This document shows positions 48,506 to 57,829 of a DNA stretch of 64,000 nucleotides, piece by piece. The stretch comes from Solobacterium sp. (GTDB lineage Bacteria > Bacillota_I > Bacilli_A > Erysipelotrichales > Erysipelotrichaceae), in the NCBI GenBank assembly GCA_017512725.1, contig JAFWEW010000013.1, positions 1 through 64,000 on the forward strand, in the 5' to 3' direction. The notes beneath the pieces were generated by a model. It saw only the letters and a program-made list of their open reading frames with translations. It was not told the origin of the DNA and made no database searches. The first letter of the stretch is position 1. Each line of letters opens with the position of its first letter. Made by a program: the position numbers and the translations under genes.

Positions 48506-49557
48506 TAAAGCATCGCCTTTCTGAATGTCACATTCACGTGTTTCGGTACTCTGACCTTTACCGACGGGGCGTCTCCGCTGATACAGCAGAAGCCCAGCCC
48601 GTCAATCACAACATCTGTCTTCTCCGCGTCCCGGTGAAAATCCAGTGTCCGGAACTCCGGCTGGTTTGCACAGGGCACCAGAAGCTTTCCATACTGCCGT
48701 TCCCACAGATCATCTGCACTGCTCATCTTCGAACGGTGCAGCTTCATTGCATCACTGAGGTACCACGTTACAGTTGCTTTGGACCGGCAGACCACATCTA
48801 CTCTTGCAAGACCTCCTGCCGCAAAGGACTGATCCTCATGGATCTGGAATACGGTCGGTTTAATGGTGCGGACCGGGATCAGGGTCTTGAGATCCTTCTC
48901 CTCCACTGCCATCAGCATCGAATTCTGTATTTCGATGCCCGGGGTATCCATGAACCGGATTCCTTCAATCGTGGTCTCATTGAAATCCAGCGTTGTGCCG
49001 GGATAGCGGGAACTGGTCAGTTCTGCCGTCTGGCTCAGGGCATTGAGCAGTGTGCTCTTTCCGGAATTTGCCTTCCCCATCACGATGACCGGTTTCCCCT
49101 TATCGATCCGGCGCACCGCTTCCAGCAGTTCTTCCCGGCCAAGGGAGGTCTTTCCGGAAACCAGTACGACTTCCTTCACCGGAATTGCATATTCCTTCAA
49201 CCGGGAGAAAACAAAGCGCGCGATCTTGTCATGCGATACCGTATCGGGCAGAATGTCCCGTTTGGTACATGCAAGCACGATGTCCCGCTCTCCGATCTTC
49301 CGGATCAGACCCGGTATCATGCCCGCCTCAAAATCAAAGAGATCCGTTACATACAGCACCGGCCCTTCTGTTTCCGCAATTGCGTCGAGAACCCGATCCG
49401 GATCAATGCCTGTTTTCATGGAGATCATCAGATCATCGTAATGGATCAGCCGGAAACATCTCTGGCAGTAGGTACTGTCTTCCTTTGGGGTATAGCCGAT
49501 GCGGGTTTTGTCTTCGGTCTGAAGCACGGCACCGCATCCGATGCACCGGCGGCTCAT
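48505..49557 (-). CDS. yqeH: Ribosome-biogenesis GTPase YqeH
   Basis: 350 residues: N-terminal zinc finger (CIGCG ... CQRCF), then a circularly permuted GTPase in which TKRD (G4) precedes the P-loop GKANSGKSTLLN and the G3 motif DTPGIE. It is required for 30S maturation. Coupled to parC by an ATGA overlap. Confidence 0.95.
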   Translation of the reverse strand: MSRRCIGCGAVLQTEDKTRIGYTPKEDSTYCQRCFRLIHYDDLMISMKTGIDPDRVLDAIAETEGPVLYVTDLFDFEAGMIPGLIRKIGERDIVLACTKRDILPDTVSHDKIARFVFSRLKEYAIPVKEVVLVSGKTSLGREELLEAVRRIDKGKPVIVMGKANSGKSTLLNALSQTAELTSSRYPGTTLDFNETTIEGIRFMDTPGIEIQNSMLMAVEEKDLKTLIPVRTIKPTVFQIHEDQSFAAGGLARVDVVCRSKATVTWYLSDAMKLHRSKMSSADDLWERQYGKLLVPCANQPEFRTLDFHRDAEKTDVVIDGLGFCCISGDAPSVKVRVPKHVNVTFRKAML

Positions 49558-52064
49558 GATTCCTCCTCGTCGTCAAAGAGTGACAGTGTTTCCACATCCT
49601 GATGGGCTTCTTCTTCCATTCCTTCGGGAATATCGATGATCCTGCACTCCTGAATATTCTTTTTCAGGTACCAGCCCGGTTTCAACACCAGCGGCTGGGA
49701 GAAGGTGTTGCTGACAGACTTGAGCGGTACTTCCGCAGCCCGCAGTACCTGCAGTTCGGGATCATAGAATTCCAGGGTATCTGCAGTTGAAATGCGCTGA
49801 ACACCGTTCAGTACACTCGGGTTCGACTTGATGCGTTTGCAGATCAGGTTGCCTTTGGCCGGACGGTTGTTCTCCGGAATCTCCTCCAGTTTCACCCGCT
49901 TCATCATTCCGTTTGTTGTTGTAAACAGTACGGTCTGATCTTCTTCACTCAGTGCGCATGCCGCACCTGCGCCGTCTCCTTTGCCGTAGTTCTGCATTTT
50001 GACGCCGCGGGTCTTGACCCCCATCGTCGGAATCTGATCGATGGAATAGCGGTTGGCAAAACCGTCCTTACTGACGACCAGTACGGAATCTCCCTCATAA
50101 ACAAGGAATGCCGTGATCAGCTCATCATCCTTTTTCATTGTCATGGCCGGCAGGACCTTGTTGTTCCGCTGGGCCATGAAATCCTTCACTCTGGACTTCT
50201 TGATCTGTCCGGAAGAAGAAACCGTAACGATCCATGCCCAGGTCTCAAAATTCTTGACGAGAATGGCTGTACGGATCTTGTCATCGCCGCCGATCCGGAT
50301 GTTCTTATTCAGATGGGAACCGGTTTCCTTCCACTTCCCGTCTTCCGCCTGCCATACCGGCAGGAAGGCATAATTTCCCTTCGAGGTAAACAGCAGCAGC
50401 GTATCGAGCGTATCGCATTCAATGGAACCGATCAGCTCATCTCCTCCCTTCAGGCCGGTGGGAGAACCCTCGCTTGCCTGATAGGAGCGCATGCTGACTT
50501 TCTTGACATATCCGTCCCGGCTTACGGTTGCGACAACCCGTTCATTGGCTACCATGCTGGTACGGTCAATGACGATTTCCGCGACTTCTTCTTCGATCCG
50601 TGTCCGCCGCTCATCGCCATATTCCTTTTTCACCGCCTTGAGTTCTTTCGCAATCACATGTTTCATGACATTCGGGTTGTCCAGAATTGCCTGTGTCTCT
50701 TCGATCCGGTTGGCCAGTTCTGCAAACTCCGCCCGCAGCTGTGTGATATCGGTATTGGTCAGACGGTACAGCCGCAGTGTAACGATCGCCTCTGCCTGTA
50801 CTTCGTCAAATCCGAACCGTTCCATGAGATTGTGTTTCGCATCCGCCTTGTCTTTGGAAGCACGGATCACCGCAATCACTTCATCAAGAATGGATACCGC
50901 CTTCATGAGACCTTCGATCACATGGCAGCGCGCCTCCATCCGGGCAAGTTCATAGCGGGAGCGTCTTGCCACAACTTCCTTGCGGAACTCAATGAACGCA
51001 TCCAAAAGACCCAGAAGACCAACCTGTACCGGTCTGCGGTTAATGATCGTAACGTTGTTGTAGTTGTAATAGATCTGCAGATCGGTATTCTTGAAGAAAT
51101 AGTTCAGGATCATCTGGGCATCGCTGTCCTTGCGGATATCCGCAACGATGCGAAGACCCTTGCGGTCCGATTCATCCCGGACATCCAGGATGCCGTCGAT
51201 CGCTTTTCCAAGCCGGATCTCATCCATCTGCTTGACCAGATTGGACTTGATCACTTCATAGGGAACCTCGGTAATAACGATCTGATTGCAGGTTCTTCCT
51301 TCGACAATTTCTGTTTTGCCGCGCACGACGATCCGGCCGTGTCCGGTTTCAAATGCCTGCCGGATCCCCTCAGCACCCTGAACGATGCCGCCGGTCGGAA
51401 AATCCGGTCCGGGCAGATATTCCATAACCTCTTCCAGCGTGCAGTCCGGGTTGTGCAGACGGTAAACAGCCGCATCAACGGATTCCGCCAGATTATGGGG
51501 AGGCATGTTTGTCGCATAGCCGGCAGCGATGCCGGTGGCACCATTTACCAGCATGACCGGAAACGGAACCGGCAGTACCGTCGGTTCGTTTTCCGTATCG
51601 TCAAAGTTCGGTGTCATCTCGACGGTATCCTTGTCGAGATCATCCTCCATGACCTGCGTGACTTTCGCCAGACGCACTTCCGTATAACGCATGGCCGCTG
51701 CCGGGTCATCATCGATGGAACCGTTGTTGCCGTGCATGTCGATCAGCGGAAGACGGACCTTCCAGTCCTGTGACATGCGGACCATTGCGTCATAGACCGA
51801 GGAGTCTCCGTGGGGATGGTAATTACCGATGACAAGACCGACCGTCTTGGCCGATTTCCGGTAGGCATGGTCCCAGGTATTTCCGTCGTGATACATCGCA
51901 TAGAGAATCCGTCGCTGAACCGGCTTGAGACCGTCTCTTGCGTCGGGAAGTGCACGTTCCTGAATGACATATTTGGCATACCGGCTGAACCGGTCGCCCA
52001 TGATATCTTCCAGCAGAGAAGGAATGTAGGTCGTATTATCCTGAATGTCTTTTTTCTTTGCCAT
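49554..52064 (-). CDS. parC: DNA topoisomerase IV subunit A
   Basis: 836 residues. Catalytic region YHPHGDSSVYDAMVRMSQDW and HGNNGSIDDDPAAAMRYTEVRL with the active Tyr; HGNNGSID is the ParC rather than GyrA form. A coiled-coil tower and a C-terminal beta-propeller follow. It unlinks daughter chromosomes with ParE. It starts directly at the parE stop (TAAATG). Confidence 0.94.
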   Translation of the reverse strand: MAKKKDIQDNTTYIPSLLEDIMGDRFSRYAKYVIQERALPDARDGLKPVQRRILYAMYHDGNTWDHAYRKSAKTVGLVIGNYHPHGDSSVYDAMVRMSQDWKVRLPLIDMHGNNGSIDDDPAAAMRYTEVRLAKVTQVMEDDLDKDTVEMTPNFDDTENEPTVLPVPFPVMLVNGATGIAAGYATNMPPHNLAESVDAAVYRLHNPDCTLEEVMEYLPGPDFPTGGIVQGAEGIRQAFETGHGRIVVRGKTEIVEGRTCNQIVITEVPYEVIKSNLVKQMDEIRLGKAIDGILDVRDESDRKGLRIVADIRKDSDAQMILNYFFKNTDLQIYYNYNNVTIINRRPVQVGLLGLLDAFIEFRKEVVARRSRYELARMEARCHVIEGLMKAVSILDEVIAVIRASKDKADAKHNLMERFGFDEVQAEAIVTLRLYRLTNTDITQLRAEFAELANRIEETQAILDNPNVMKHVIAKELKAVKKEYGDERRTRIEEEVAEIVIDRTSMVANERVVATVSRDGYVKKVSMRSYQASEGSPTGLKGGDELIGSIECDTLDTLLLFTSKGNYAFLPVWQAEDGKWKETGSHLNKNIRIGGDDKIRTAILVKNFETWAWIVTVSSSGQIKKSRVKDFMAQRNNKVLPAMTMKKDDELITAFLVYEGDSVLVVSKDGFANRYSIDQIPTMGVKTRGVKMQNYGKGDGAGAACALSEEDQTVLFTTTNGMMKRVKLEEIPENNRPAKGNLICKRIKSNPSVLNGVQRISTADTLEFYDPELQVLRAAEVPLKSVSNTFSQPLVLKPGWYLKKNIQECRIIDIPEGMEEEAHQDVETLSLFDDEEES

Positions 52065-53993
52065 TTACGCCTCCTCTACCTTAAAGCTGTCTTCCAGCGT
52101 AAAGGAAATGTTGTCTTCGATCCACCGTTTGCGCGGCTCTGCCTTTTCACCCATCAGAACGGATACCCGCTTCTCCGCGAGCACGCCGTCATTGATGCCG
52201 ACCCGGATCAGCGATCTCGATTCCGGATCCATGGTTGTCTCCCAGAGCTGGGTCGCATTCATCTCACCAAGTCCCTTGTAGCGCTGGATCTCCACTTTTC
52301 CAAGCTTCTTGCGCAGTGCTTCCAGTTCCTCATCGGTATAGCAGTACTGACTGTTCTTGCCCTTGGTCACTTTATAAAGCGGCGGCAGGGCAATATAGAT
52401 CATGCCGTGTTCGATCAGCTGGCGCATGTAGCGGTAGAAGAAAGTCAGCAGGAGAATCTGAATATGCGAACCGTCATCATCGGCATCGGTCATGATGATG
52501 ATCTTGCTGTAATTGGATTCTTCCCAGTCAAAATCCGGACCGACACCGGCATCGATTGCGTGGATCAGCGTATTAAGCTCGAGATTCTTCTCAATATCGC
52601 TCATGGTGCATTTTTCGGTATTCAGCACCTTTCCGCGCAGCGGAAGGATCGCCTGAAAACGGGAATCTCTTCCCTGCTTGGCACTGCCGCCGGCAGAGTC
52701 ACCCTCGACCAGGAACAGTTCCTTGATTTTTGCGTCTCTGGAGTTGGCCGGCGCAAGCTTTCCGGAAAGAAGTTTCTCCCCTTTGGAGGCCTTCTTTCCC
52801 TTACGGGCTTCCTCACGGGCTTTGCGGGCTGCTTCGCGGGCAATGCTGGCTTTCATCATCTTGCGGACAAGGGAATCGGACAGCTCCCGGTTCTCCTCCA
52901 GCCAGTATGTGAGGTTCTCCGTTACAACCGAATCTACGGCCGGTTTTGCCTGCGGGGTTCCAAGCTTGCCTTTGGTCTGCCCTTCAAACTGCAGCAGTTC
53001 TTCCGGCACTTCAACGGTAATAATGCTGGTCAGGCCTTCCCGTACATCCGAACCCTCAAGGTTCTTGTCTTTCTCCTTCAGAAGTCCGTATTTCCGGGCA
53101 TAATCATTTACCGCTTTGGTAAAGGCGGTTTTGTATCCGATCTCATGGGAACCGCCGTCTCCGGTACGGACCAGGTTCGCAAAACTGTAGGTATTCTCGG
53201 AATAATCATCCGTATACTGGAAGGCACACTGCACCTTGATGCCGTTGCTTTCCCCTTCAAACTTCACCGGGGGCATCAGGGTGTTCCGGTCTTCATGGAG
53301 GTAGTCCAGGAATGCCGTCAGACCGTCTTCATAGCAGAATGTCTGAGTCTGCGGTTTCTTTCCCCGGGCGTCTCTTACGATGATTGAAATGCCGGACAGC
53401 AGGAACGCTTCTTCCCTTGCCCGTTCCGCAACCACATCAAATTTGAATTCTGTTGTGGAAAAAATCTTCGGATCCGGCTTAAACGTGATTTTGGAGCCGG
53501 TGCGGTTCGTATTGCCGAGCTGTTCAAGTTTGCCGACTTTCTTGTCACCGTGATCGAACCGGAGACGGACCAGTTTTCCGTCATGTGCAACTTCTGCGAT
53601 CAGCCATTCGGAAAGTGCGTTGACAACCGAAGCACCGACACCATGCAGACCGCCGGCCGTCTTATATCCGCCTTCGCTCGTAAATTTACCGCCTGCGTGA
53701 AGCACGGTAAAAATAACTTCCAGCGTATTTTTGCCGCTGGGATGTGTTCCGATCGGCATGCCGCGGCCTTCATCCTCAACCGTACAGGAGCCGTCTTCAT
53801 TCAGGGTGATCGTGATCTTTTTTCCATAGCCGTTCAACGCTTCATCGACCGCATTGTCGACGATTTCCCAGATCAGATGGTGCAGGCCATGGCTGTCGGT
53901 CGAGCCGATATACATACCCGGGCGCTTGCGCACCGGGTCAAGTCCTTTTAATATCTGAATACTTTCATCTTCGTATGCCCGTTTTTCACTCAT
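52065..53993 (-). CDS. parE: DNA topoisomerase IV subunit B
   Basis: 642 residues: GHKL ATPase (EIVDNAVDEALNGYG, DEGRGMPIG, GLHGVGASVVNALS), transducer, and TOPRIM with EGDSAGGSAKQGRD and TDADDDGSHIQ. ATP hydrolysis drives strand passage by ParC. First gene of a six-gene operon that continues into ribosome-assembly genes. GAGGTAGG ribosome site. Confidence 0.95.
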   Translation of the reverse strand: MSEKRAYEDESIQILKGLDPVRKRPGMYIGSTDSHGLHHLIWEIVDNAVDEALNGYGKKITITLNEDGSCTVEDEGRGMPIGTHPSGKNTLEVIFTVLHAGGKFTSEGGYKTAGGLHGVGASVVNALSEWLIAEVAHDGKLVRLRFDHGDKKVGKLEQLGNTNRTGSKITFKPDPKIFSTTEFKFDVVAERAREEAFLLSGISIIVRDARGKKPQTQTFCYEDGLTAFLDYLHEDRNTLMPPVKFEGESNGIKVQCAFQYTDDYSENTYSFANLVRTGDGGSHEIGYKTAFTKAVNDYARKYGLLKEKDKNLEGSDVREGLTSIITVEVPEELLQFEGQTKGKLGTPQAKPAVDSVVTENLTYWLEENRELSDSLVRKMMKASIAREAARKAREEARKGKKASKGEKLLSGKLAPANSRDAKIKELFLVEGDSAGGSAKQGRDSRFQAILPLRGKVLNTEKCTMSDIEKNLELNTLIHAIDAGVGPDFDWEESNYSKIIIMTDADDDGSHIQILLLTFFYRYMRQLIEHGMIYIALPPLYKVTKGKNSQYCYTDEELEALRKKLGKVEIQRYKGLGEMNATQLWETTMDPESRSLIRVGINDGVLAEKRVSVLMGEKAEPRKRWIEDNISFTLEDSFKVEEA

Positions 53994-54018
53994 TTCCTAC
54001 CTCATTTACAACTGCCCT

Positions 54019-54027
54019 ATTATAGCA
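54019..54027 (-). promoter_or_regulatory. parE operon promoter, extended -10
   Basis: Minus strand TGCTATAAT between the ABC exporter gene and parE; no good -35 hexamer. Confidence 0.65.
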
Positions 54028-54047
54028 GACTCCACGGATCCATCCCA

Positions 54048-55775
54048 TCAGGCCGTTTCAAACTGATAGTTATAAAGCTGACTGTAAATACCCTTTTTCT
54101 CCAGCAGTTCTTCCTTCGTACCTTCTTCTGCGATCCCTTCTCCGGTAATCACCGCAATCCGGTCCGCATTCCGCAGGGTGCTCAGCCGGTGGGCGACCAC
54201 GATGACCGTACGGCCTTCCGACAGCTCATCCAGGCTCTCCTGAATCAGCATTTCAGTCGCATTGTCCAGTGCAGACGTCGCTTCATCCAGGATCAGGATA
54301 CGCGGGTTTTTCAGAAAGATCCGGGCAATCGAGATCCGCTGCCGCTGCCCGCCGGATAGATGGACGCCGCGTTCTCCGACATTGGTGTCATAGCCGTTTT
54401 TCATCGCCATGATATCGTCGTGGATCCCTGCTTTTTTCGCCGCATCGATGATCATCGCATCATCCGCATCCGGGTTTCCGTAGGAAATATTTTCCCGGAT
54501 CGTTCCATGGAACAGGAAAACATCCTGTGCAACGATGCCGATATTGCGGCGAAGAGACGATCTGGTCATATGACGGATATCAATGCCGTCAATGCGGATC
54601 GCCCCGCTGTCGATCTCATAAAAACGGGGAATGAGATTGCAGAGGGTTGTTTTTCCGCCTCCCGAAGGGCCTACCAGCCCCAGTGTCTCATGTTCCGCTA
54701 TATGAAGGTTCATGTCACGGATCACCATCGGACCGTCCGTATCGTTGTTCCGGTAATGGAAGGAAACATGGTCGAATTCGATATCCCCTTTCAGGGTACC
54801 GGCATCGATCGCTCCTTCTTCATCCGCTTCCAGGGGAAGGTTCATAATCTCTTCGAACCGCTTTACGCCGCTCATTCCTTCAACGATCTGCTCATAGGTA
54901 TCGACCAGCCGCTTCAGCGGTGTCAGGAACATGGAAATATACAGCAGATAGGCCACAAAATCACCGCTGCTGATCTCGCCATGGAAAAACATCCGGCCGC
55001 CGACCACAACAACAACGACATACATAATGTCCGTGAAGAACGTCATTCCGCTGTGGAACAGTGCAAGATACATATATGCGACTTTTCGGGCACTTACGTA
55101 ACGGGCATTGGCACGGTCAAATTTGCGGTATTCCTGTTCTGCCCCATCAAATGCTCTGGTAACACGCACACCGGCAATGCTGGCTTCTGTTTCCCCGTTG
55201 ATTCCGGCAATTTCCTTCCGGTTGCGGGTAAAGGCTTCCATCTGGCCCTTGCGGATCAGAATCACAAACAGCAGTGCGATCGGAAGACAGGAATATACAA
55301 TCAGCGTCAGCCTGCCGTTGATGCGCCCGAGCATATAGGCACTTACTCCCAGCATCACAATCGAAATAAACAGGTTTTCCGGGCCGTGGTGCGCCATCTC
55401 GGATACTTCCTGCAGATCATTGGTGATCCGGCTCATCAGAGCTCCGGTCTTATTGTCATCAAAGAAGGATATCGGAAGTTTTTCAATATGACGGAAGATA
55501 TCCCTGCGCATATCTGCCTGCACACGGATACCGAAAATATGCCCCCAGTAGGTGATGACCATGTTCAGACAGAACTTGATGACATAGATCACCGCAAGTG
55601 CAGCAGACCATCGCGCCATCATTCCCCAGCTTTGTTTCGGGACATATTCGTTGATGATATTTCGTACGATCAGCGGCATGAATTCGTCCGTCAGTCCGAC
55701 CAGAAAGGCGCAGACCAGGTCCAGAACAAACAGCCGCAGATGGGGCCGGAAATAAGACAACAGTCGTTTGAACAT
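54048..55775 (-). CDS. ABC exporter, fused permease-ATPase
   Basis: 575 residues: six membrane helices in the first 300, then ATPase with GPSGGGKTT, IVAQDVFLF, LSGGQRQRIS, LILDEATSALD and VVAHRLST. MsbA/LmrA type, substrate unknown, no C39 peptidase domain. AAGGAG ribosome site. It diverges from plsY and is not related closely enough to the exporter at 17086 to suggest a recent duplication. Confidence 0.92.
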   Translation of the reverse strand: MFKRLLSYFRPHLRLFVLDLVCAFLVGLTDEFMPLIVRNIINEYVPKQSWGMMARWSAALAVIYVIKFCLNMVITYWGHIFGIRVQADMRRDIFRHIEKLPISFFDDNKTGALMSRITNDLQEVSEMAHHGPENLFISIVMLGVSAYMLGRINGRLTLIVYSCLPIALLFVILIRKGQMEAFTRNRKEIAGINGETEASIAGVRVTRAFDGAEQEYRKFDRANARYVSARKVAYMYLALFHSGMTFFTDIMYVVVVVVGGRMFFHGEISSGDFVAYLLYISMFLTPLKRLVDTYEQIVEGMSGVKRFEEIMNLPLEADEEGAIDAGTLKGDIEFDHVSFHYRNNDTDGPMVIRDMNLHIAEHETLGLVGPSGGGKTTLCNLIPRFYEIDSGAIRIDGIDIRHMTRSSLRRNIGIVAQDVFLFHGTIRENISYGNPDADDAMIIDAAKKAGIHDDIMAMKNGYDTNVGERGVHLSGGQRQRISIARIFLKNPRILILDEATSALDNATEMLIQESLDELSEGRTVIVVAHRLSTLRNADRIAVITGEGIAEEGTKEELLEKKGIYSQLYNYQFETA

Positions 55776-55865
55776 CGCAATCTCCTTCAGCTTCCTTTGA
55801 TTATAACGGAGTTGCCTGCAGGAATTCAGTAATTTGCCCCATTCATTCTTTGTATATAAACAGCG

Positions 55866-55871
55866 TATAAT
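55866..55871 (+). promoter_or_regulatory. plsY -10 box
   Basis: TATAAT 30 bases before the plsY ATG; the -35 is not clear. Confidence 0.5.
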
Positions 55872-55900
55872 ACAGATTGTACTTTTCAGGAGGTATTAGT

Positions 55901-56530
55901 ATGTTGAAAAATCTGATTATCATTGTTGTCAGCTATCTCTTCGGTTCCATTCCGTGGGCGCTGGTCATCGGAAAGCTCTTTTATAAAAAAGATATCCGTC
56001 AGTACGGTTCCGGCAATCTCGGCGCATCCAACGCCGGCAGAGTCCTTGGCAAGCCGGCTGCGGTTGCGGTTACGGTTCTTGACGGACTGAAAGCACTGAT
56101 CGCCATGACCATCGCCTGGAAGATCAGCCCGGAAATGGTTCCGTATGCAGGTCTTGTCTGCTGTCTGGGTCACTGTTTCCCGATCTTTGCGCAGTTTAAG
56201 GGCGGAAAGGCCGTCGCTACCACATACGGTTATTTCCTCGGCCTTGCGATCTTTGTCAATCAGGAATGGTTCTGGCAGTTCCTCTTTCCGGTCATTGCCT
56301 TCTTTGTGATCCTTTATATCTGCCGGATGGTTTCCCTTTCCAGCATGAGTGCGGTCGGCCTGGAAGTGCTTGCCAGTGCATTTATTATCCAGAACCCGAT
56401 TCACATCACGATCTGTGAACTGCTGCTCTGGATGTTCATCGTTTACCGTCACCGCAGCAATATCGAGCGGATCCGCTCCGGCACGGAGTCCAAGATTTCC
56501 TGGATGGGCAAGCCGCATGGGAAGAATTGA
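55901..56530 (+). CDS. plsY: Acyl-phosphate:glycerol-3-phosphate acyltransferase PlsY
   Basis: 209 residues from MLKNLIIIVV at 55901 behind CAGGAGG. Multi-pass membrane protein with the family signatures YGSGNLGASNAGRVLGK, CLGHCFPIFAQFKGGKAVAT and the closing VYRHRSNIERIRSGTE. It makes lysophosphatidic acid, the first step of phospholipid synthesis. Overlaps the esterase gene by 14 bases. Confidence 0.96.
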   Translation: MLKNLIIIVVSYLFGSIPWALVIGKLFYKKDIRQYGSGNLGASNAGRVLGKPAAVAVTVLDGLKALIAMTIAWKISPEMVPYAGLVCCLGHCFPIFAQFKGGKAVATTYGYFLGLAIFVNQEWFWQFLFPVIAFFVILYICRMVSLSSMSAVGLEVLASAFIIQNPIHITICELLLWMFIVYRHRSNIERIRSGTESKISWMGKPHGKN

Positions 56531-57305
56531 AACCTTCCGCCTCGGTATTGCCCCGCTGAAGCAGAGCCCCCGCAAGGTCTTTGTCTATCTGCCGGATGAC
56601 TATGATGTCAGTGAGAGAATCTATCCGGTACTGTATATGTTTGACGGTCACAATCTGTTCGACGATTCCACTGCGACGTACGGAAAGTGCTGGGGCATCC
56701 GGGATTATCTCGATGCCTGTCATCTTCCGCTGGTCGTCATCGGCCAGGACTGCAATCATACCGGTGACCGGAGGTTACTGGAATACTGTCCGCTGCCGGT
56801 CGAAACTCTGGAATGGTTCCCCGACGAAAAAATCTCAGGTGATGTTACAGCGGAATGGTTTGTCACTAGGCTCAAGCCGTACTGCGAAGCACATTATCGG
56901 ATCGCAGGTGACCGTGCCCATGTCGGCATCGGCGGTTCTTCGATGGGCGGATTAATGTCTCTTTACTGCATCGCAAAATACAACGATGTGTATTCGAAAG
57001 CCGCATGCCTGTCTTCGACGCTTGACATCACCCATCAGGGACTGATCGAAACGATCCGTTCAAGCCGCATCTCGAAGAATACCCGCATCTATATGGATTT
57101 CGGTTCCAATGAAGTCCGCACCAAGCGGCAGTATGCGTGCAGTCTGGACCGGATGCTGAAAATCAACCGGGAGTTCCAGAAGAAAGGCTGCAATACCTTC
57201 CCCAGTACAATTGTCGGCGGATACCACAGCGAAGCGACCTGGGAAAAAGCCGTTCCGGTATTCCTGGAATACCTTTATCCGGAGCTTTACCGGAACCGGA
57301 AGTAA
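56517..57305 (+). CDS. Esterase-family (Fes/IroE-like) alpha/beta hydrolase
   Basis: 262 residues from MGRIETFRLG at 56517. KVFVYLPDDYDVSERIYPVLYMFDGHNLFDD near the N-terminus, nucleophile Ser in IGGSSMGGLMSLY, and a catalytic His in GGYHSEATWEKAVP. Such enzymes cleave esters including siderophore or acyl esters; the substrate is not known. Coupled to plsY. Confidence 0.88.
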   Translation: MGRIETFRLGIAPLKQSPRKVFVYLPDDYDVSERIYPVLYMFDGHNLFDDSTATYGKCWGIRDYLDACHLPLVVIGQDCNHTGDRRLLEYCPLPVETLEWFPDEKISGDVTAEWFVTRLKPYCEAHYRIAGDRAHVGIGGSSMGGLMSLYCIAKYNDVYSKAACLSSTLDITHQGLIETIRSSRISKNTRIYMDFGSNEVRTKRQYACSLDRMLKINREFQKKGCNTFPSTIVGGYHSEATWEKAVPVFLEYLYPELYRNRK

Positions 57306-57309
57306 GCCT

Positions 57310-57726
57310 ATGAAAAATCCATGGAAAAAGGCTGCTTCTCTGAAGGAAGCCGAAAAACTGTCCGGCGTCATTTTTGCAGGAATCGACACCGCTTATATTC
57401 CTGCCGGGATGCAGGAAAGCGGCATCTTCTGCATGAACGGTCTGATCGAAATCCGCTACCGTCGGGAAGACGATGTGCTGATCCTCAGGAAATCGATTCT
57501 GGAGATTGATAACATCAGCGGGGATTACAATCAATATCCGTCTGCTTATCTTCTGCCTTCCGGCAGCTTCTCCATCAAGTGCCGCGGCACAACAGATCTG
57601 ATCAATACCGCCGAATTTCATCCGTTCGGTGCGTACTGTTCGATCAGCTGCAACCCCGGAAAGCCCGGCAGAGGGCTTCCCCCTTTCCATATCCTCAGCA
57701 TCGCTGAAGGCATGTCAAAGTTCTGA
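57310..57726 (+). CDS. DUF4367-like small protein
   Basis: 138 residues from MKNPWKKAASLKEAEKLSGV at 57310. The stretch DNISGDYNQYP followed by GSFSIKCRG and AYCSISCNPG resembles DUF4367 domains, which are often extracytoplasmic; here there is no signal peptide or membrane helix. Function unknown. Last gene after plsY and the esterase, four bases behind the latter. Confidence 0.75.
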   Translation: MKNPWKKAASLKEAEKLSGVIFAGIDTAYIPAGMQESGIFCMNGLIEIRYRREDDVLILRKSILEIDNISGDYNQYPSAYLLPSGSFSIKCRGTTDLINTAEFHPFGAYCSISCNPGKPGRGLPPFHILSIAEGMSKF

Positions 57727-57731
57727 ACGAT

Positions 57732-57792
57732 AAAAAAGCAGGTTCGAAATCCGTGATCCTATGTGGATCACAGGCTTCCAGACCTGTTTTTT
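57732..57792. terminator. Large bidirectional terminator between convergent genes
   Basis: A long imperfect stem from AAAAAAGCAGGT to ACCTGTTTTTT with inner arms GTGATCC and GGATCAC. It serves the plus-strand plsY operon and the minus-strand M18 gene. Confidence 0.85.
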
Positions 57793-57829
57793 GTTGTTTC
57801 TGCTTCTTCTGTTAATGGATGGCTGTGCA

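Noticed and set aside
50313-51773. Plus-strand open frame opposite parC
   Set aside because: Antisense shadow of a gene with complete catalytic motifs.
57740-57790. GGTTCGAAATCC looks like a tRNA T-loop
   Set aside because: No acceptor stem, D-loop or anticodon arm can be drawn around it; the segment is one strand of a long terminator hairpin.
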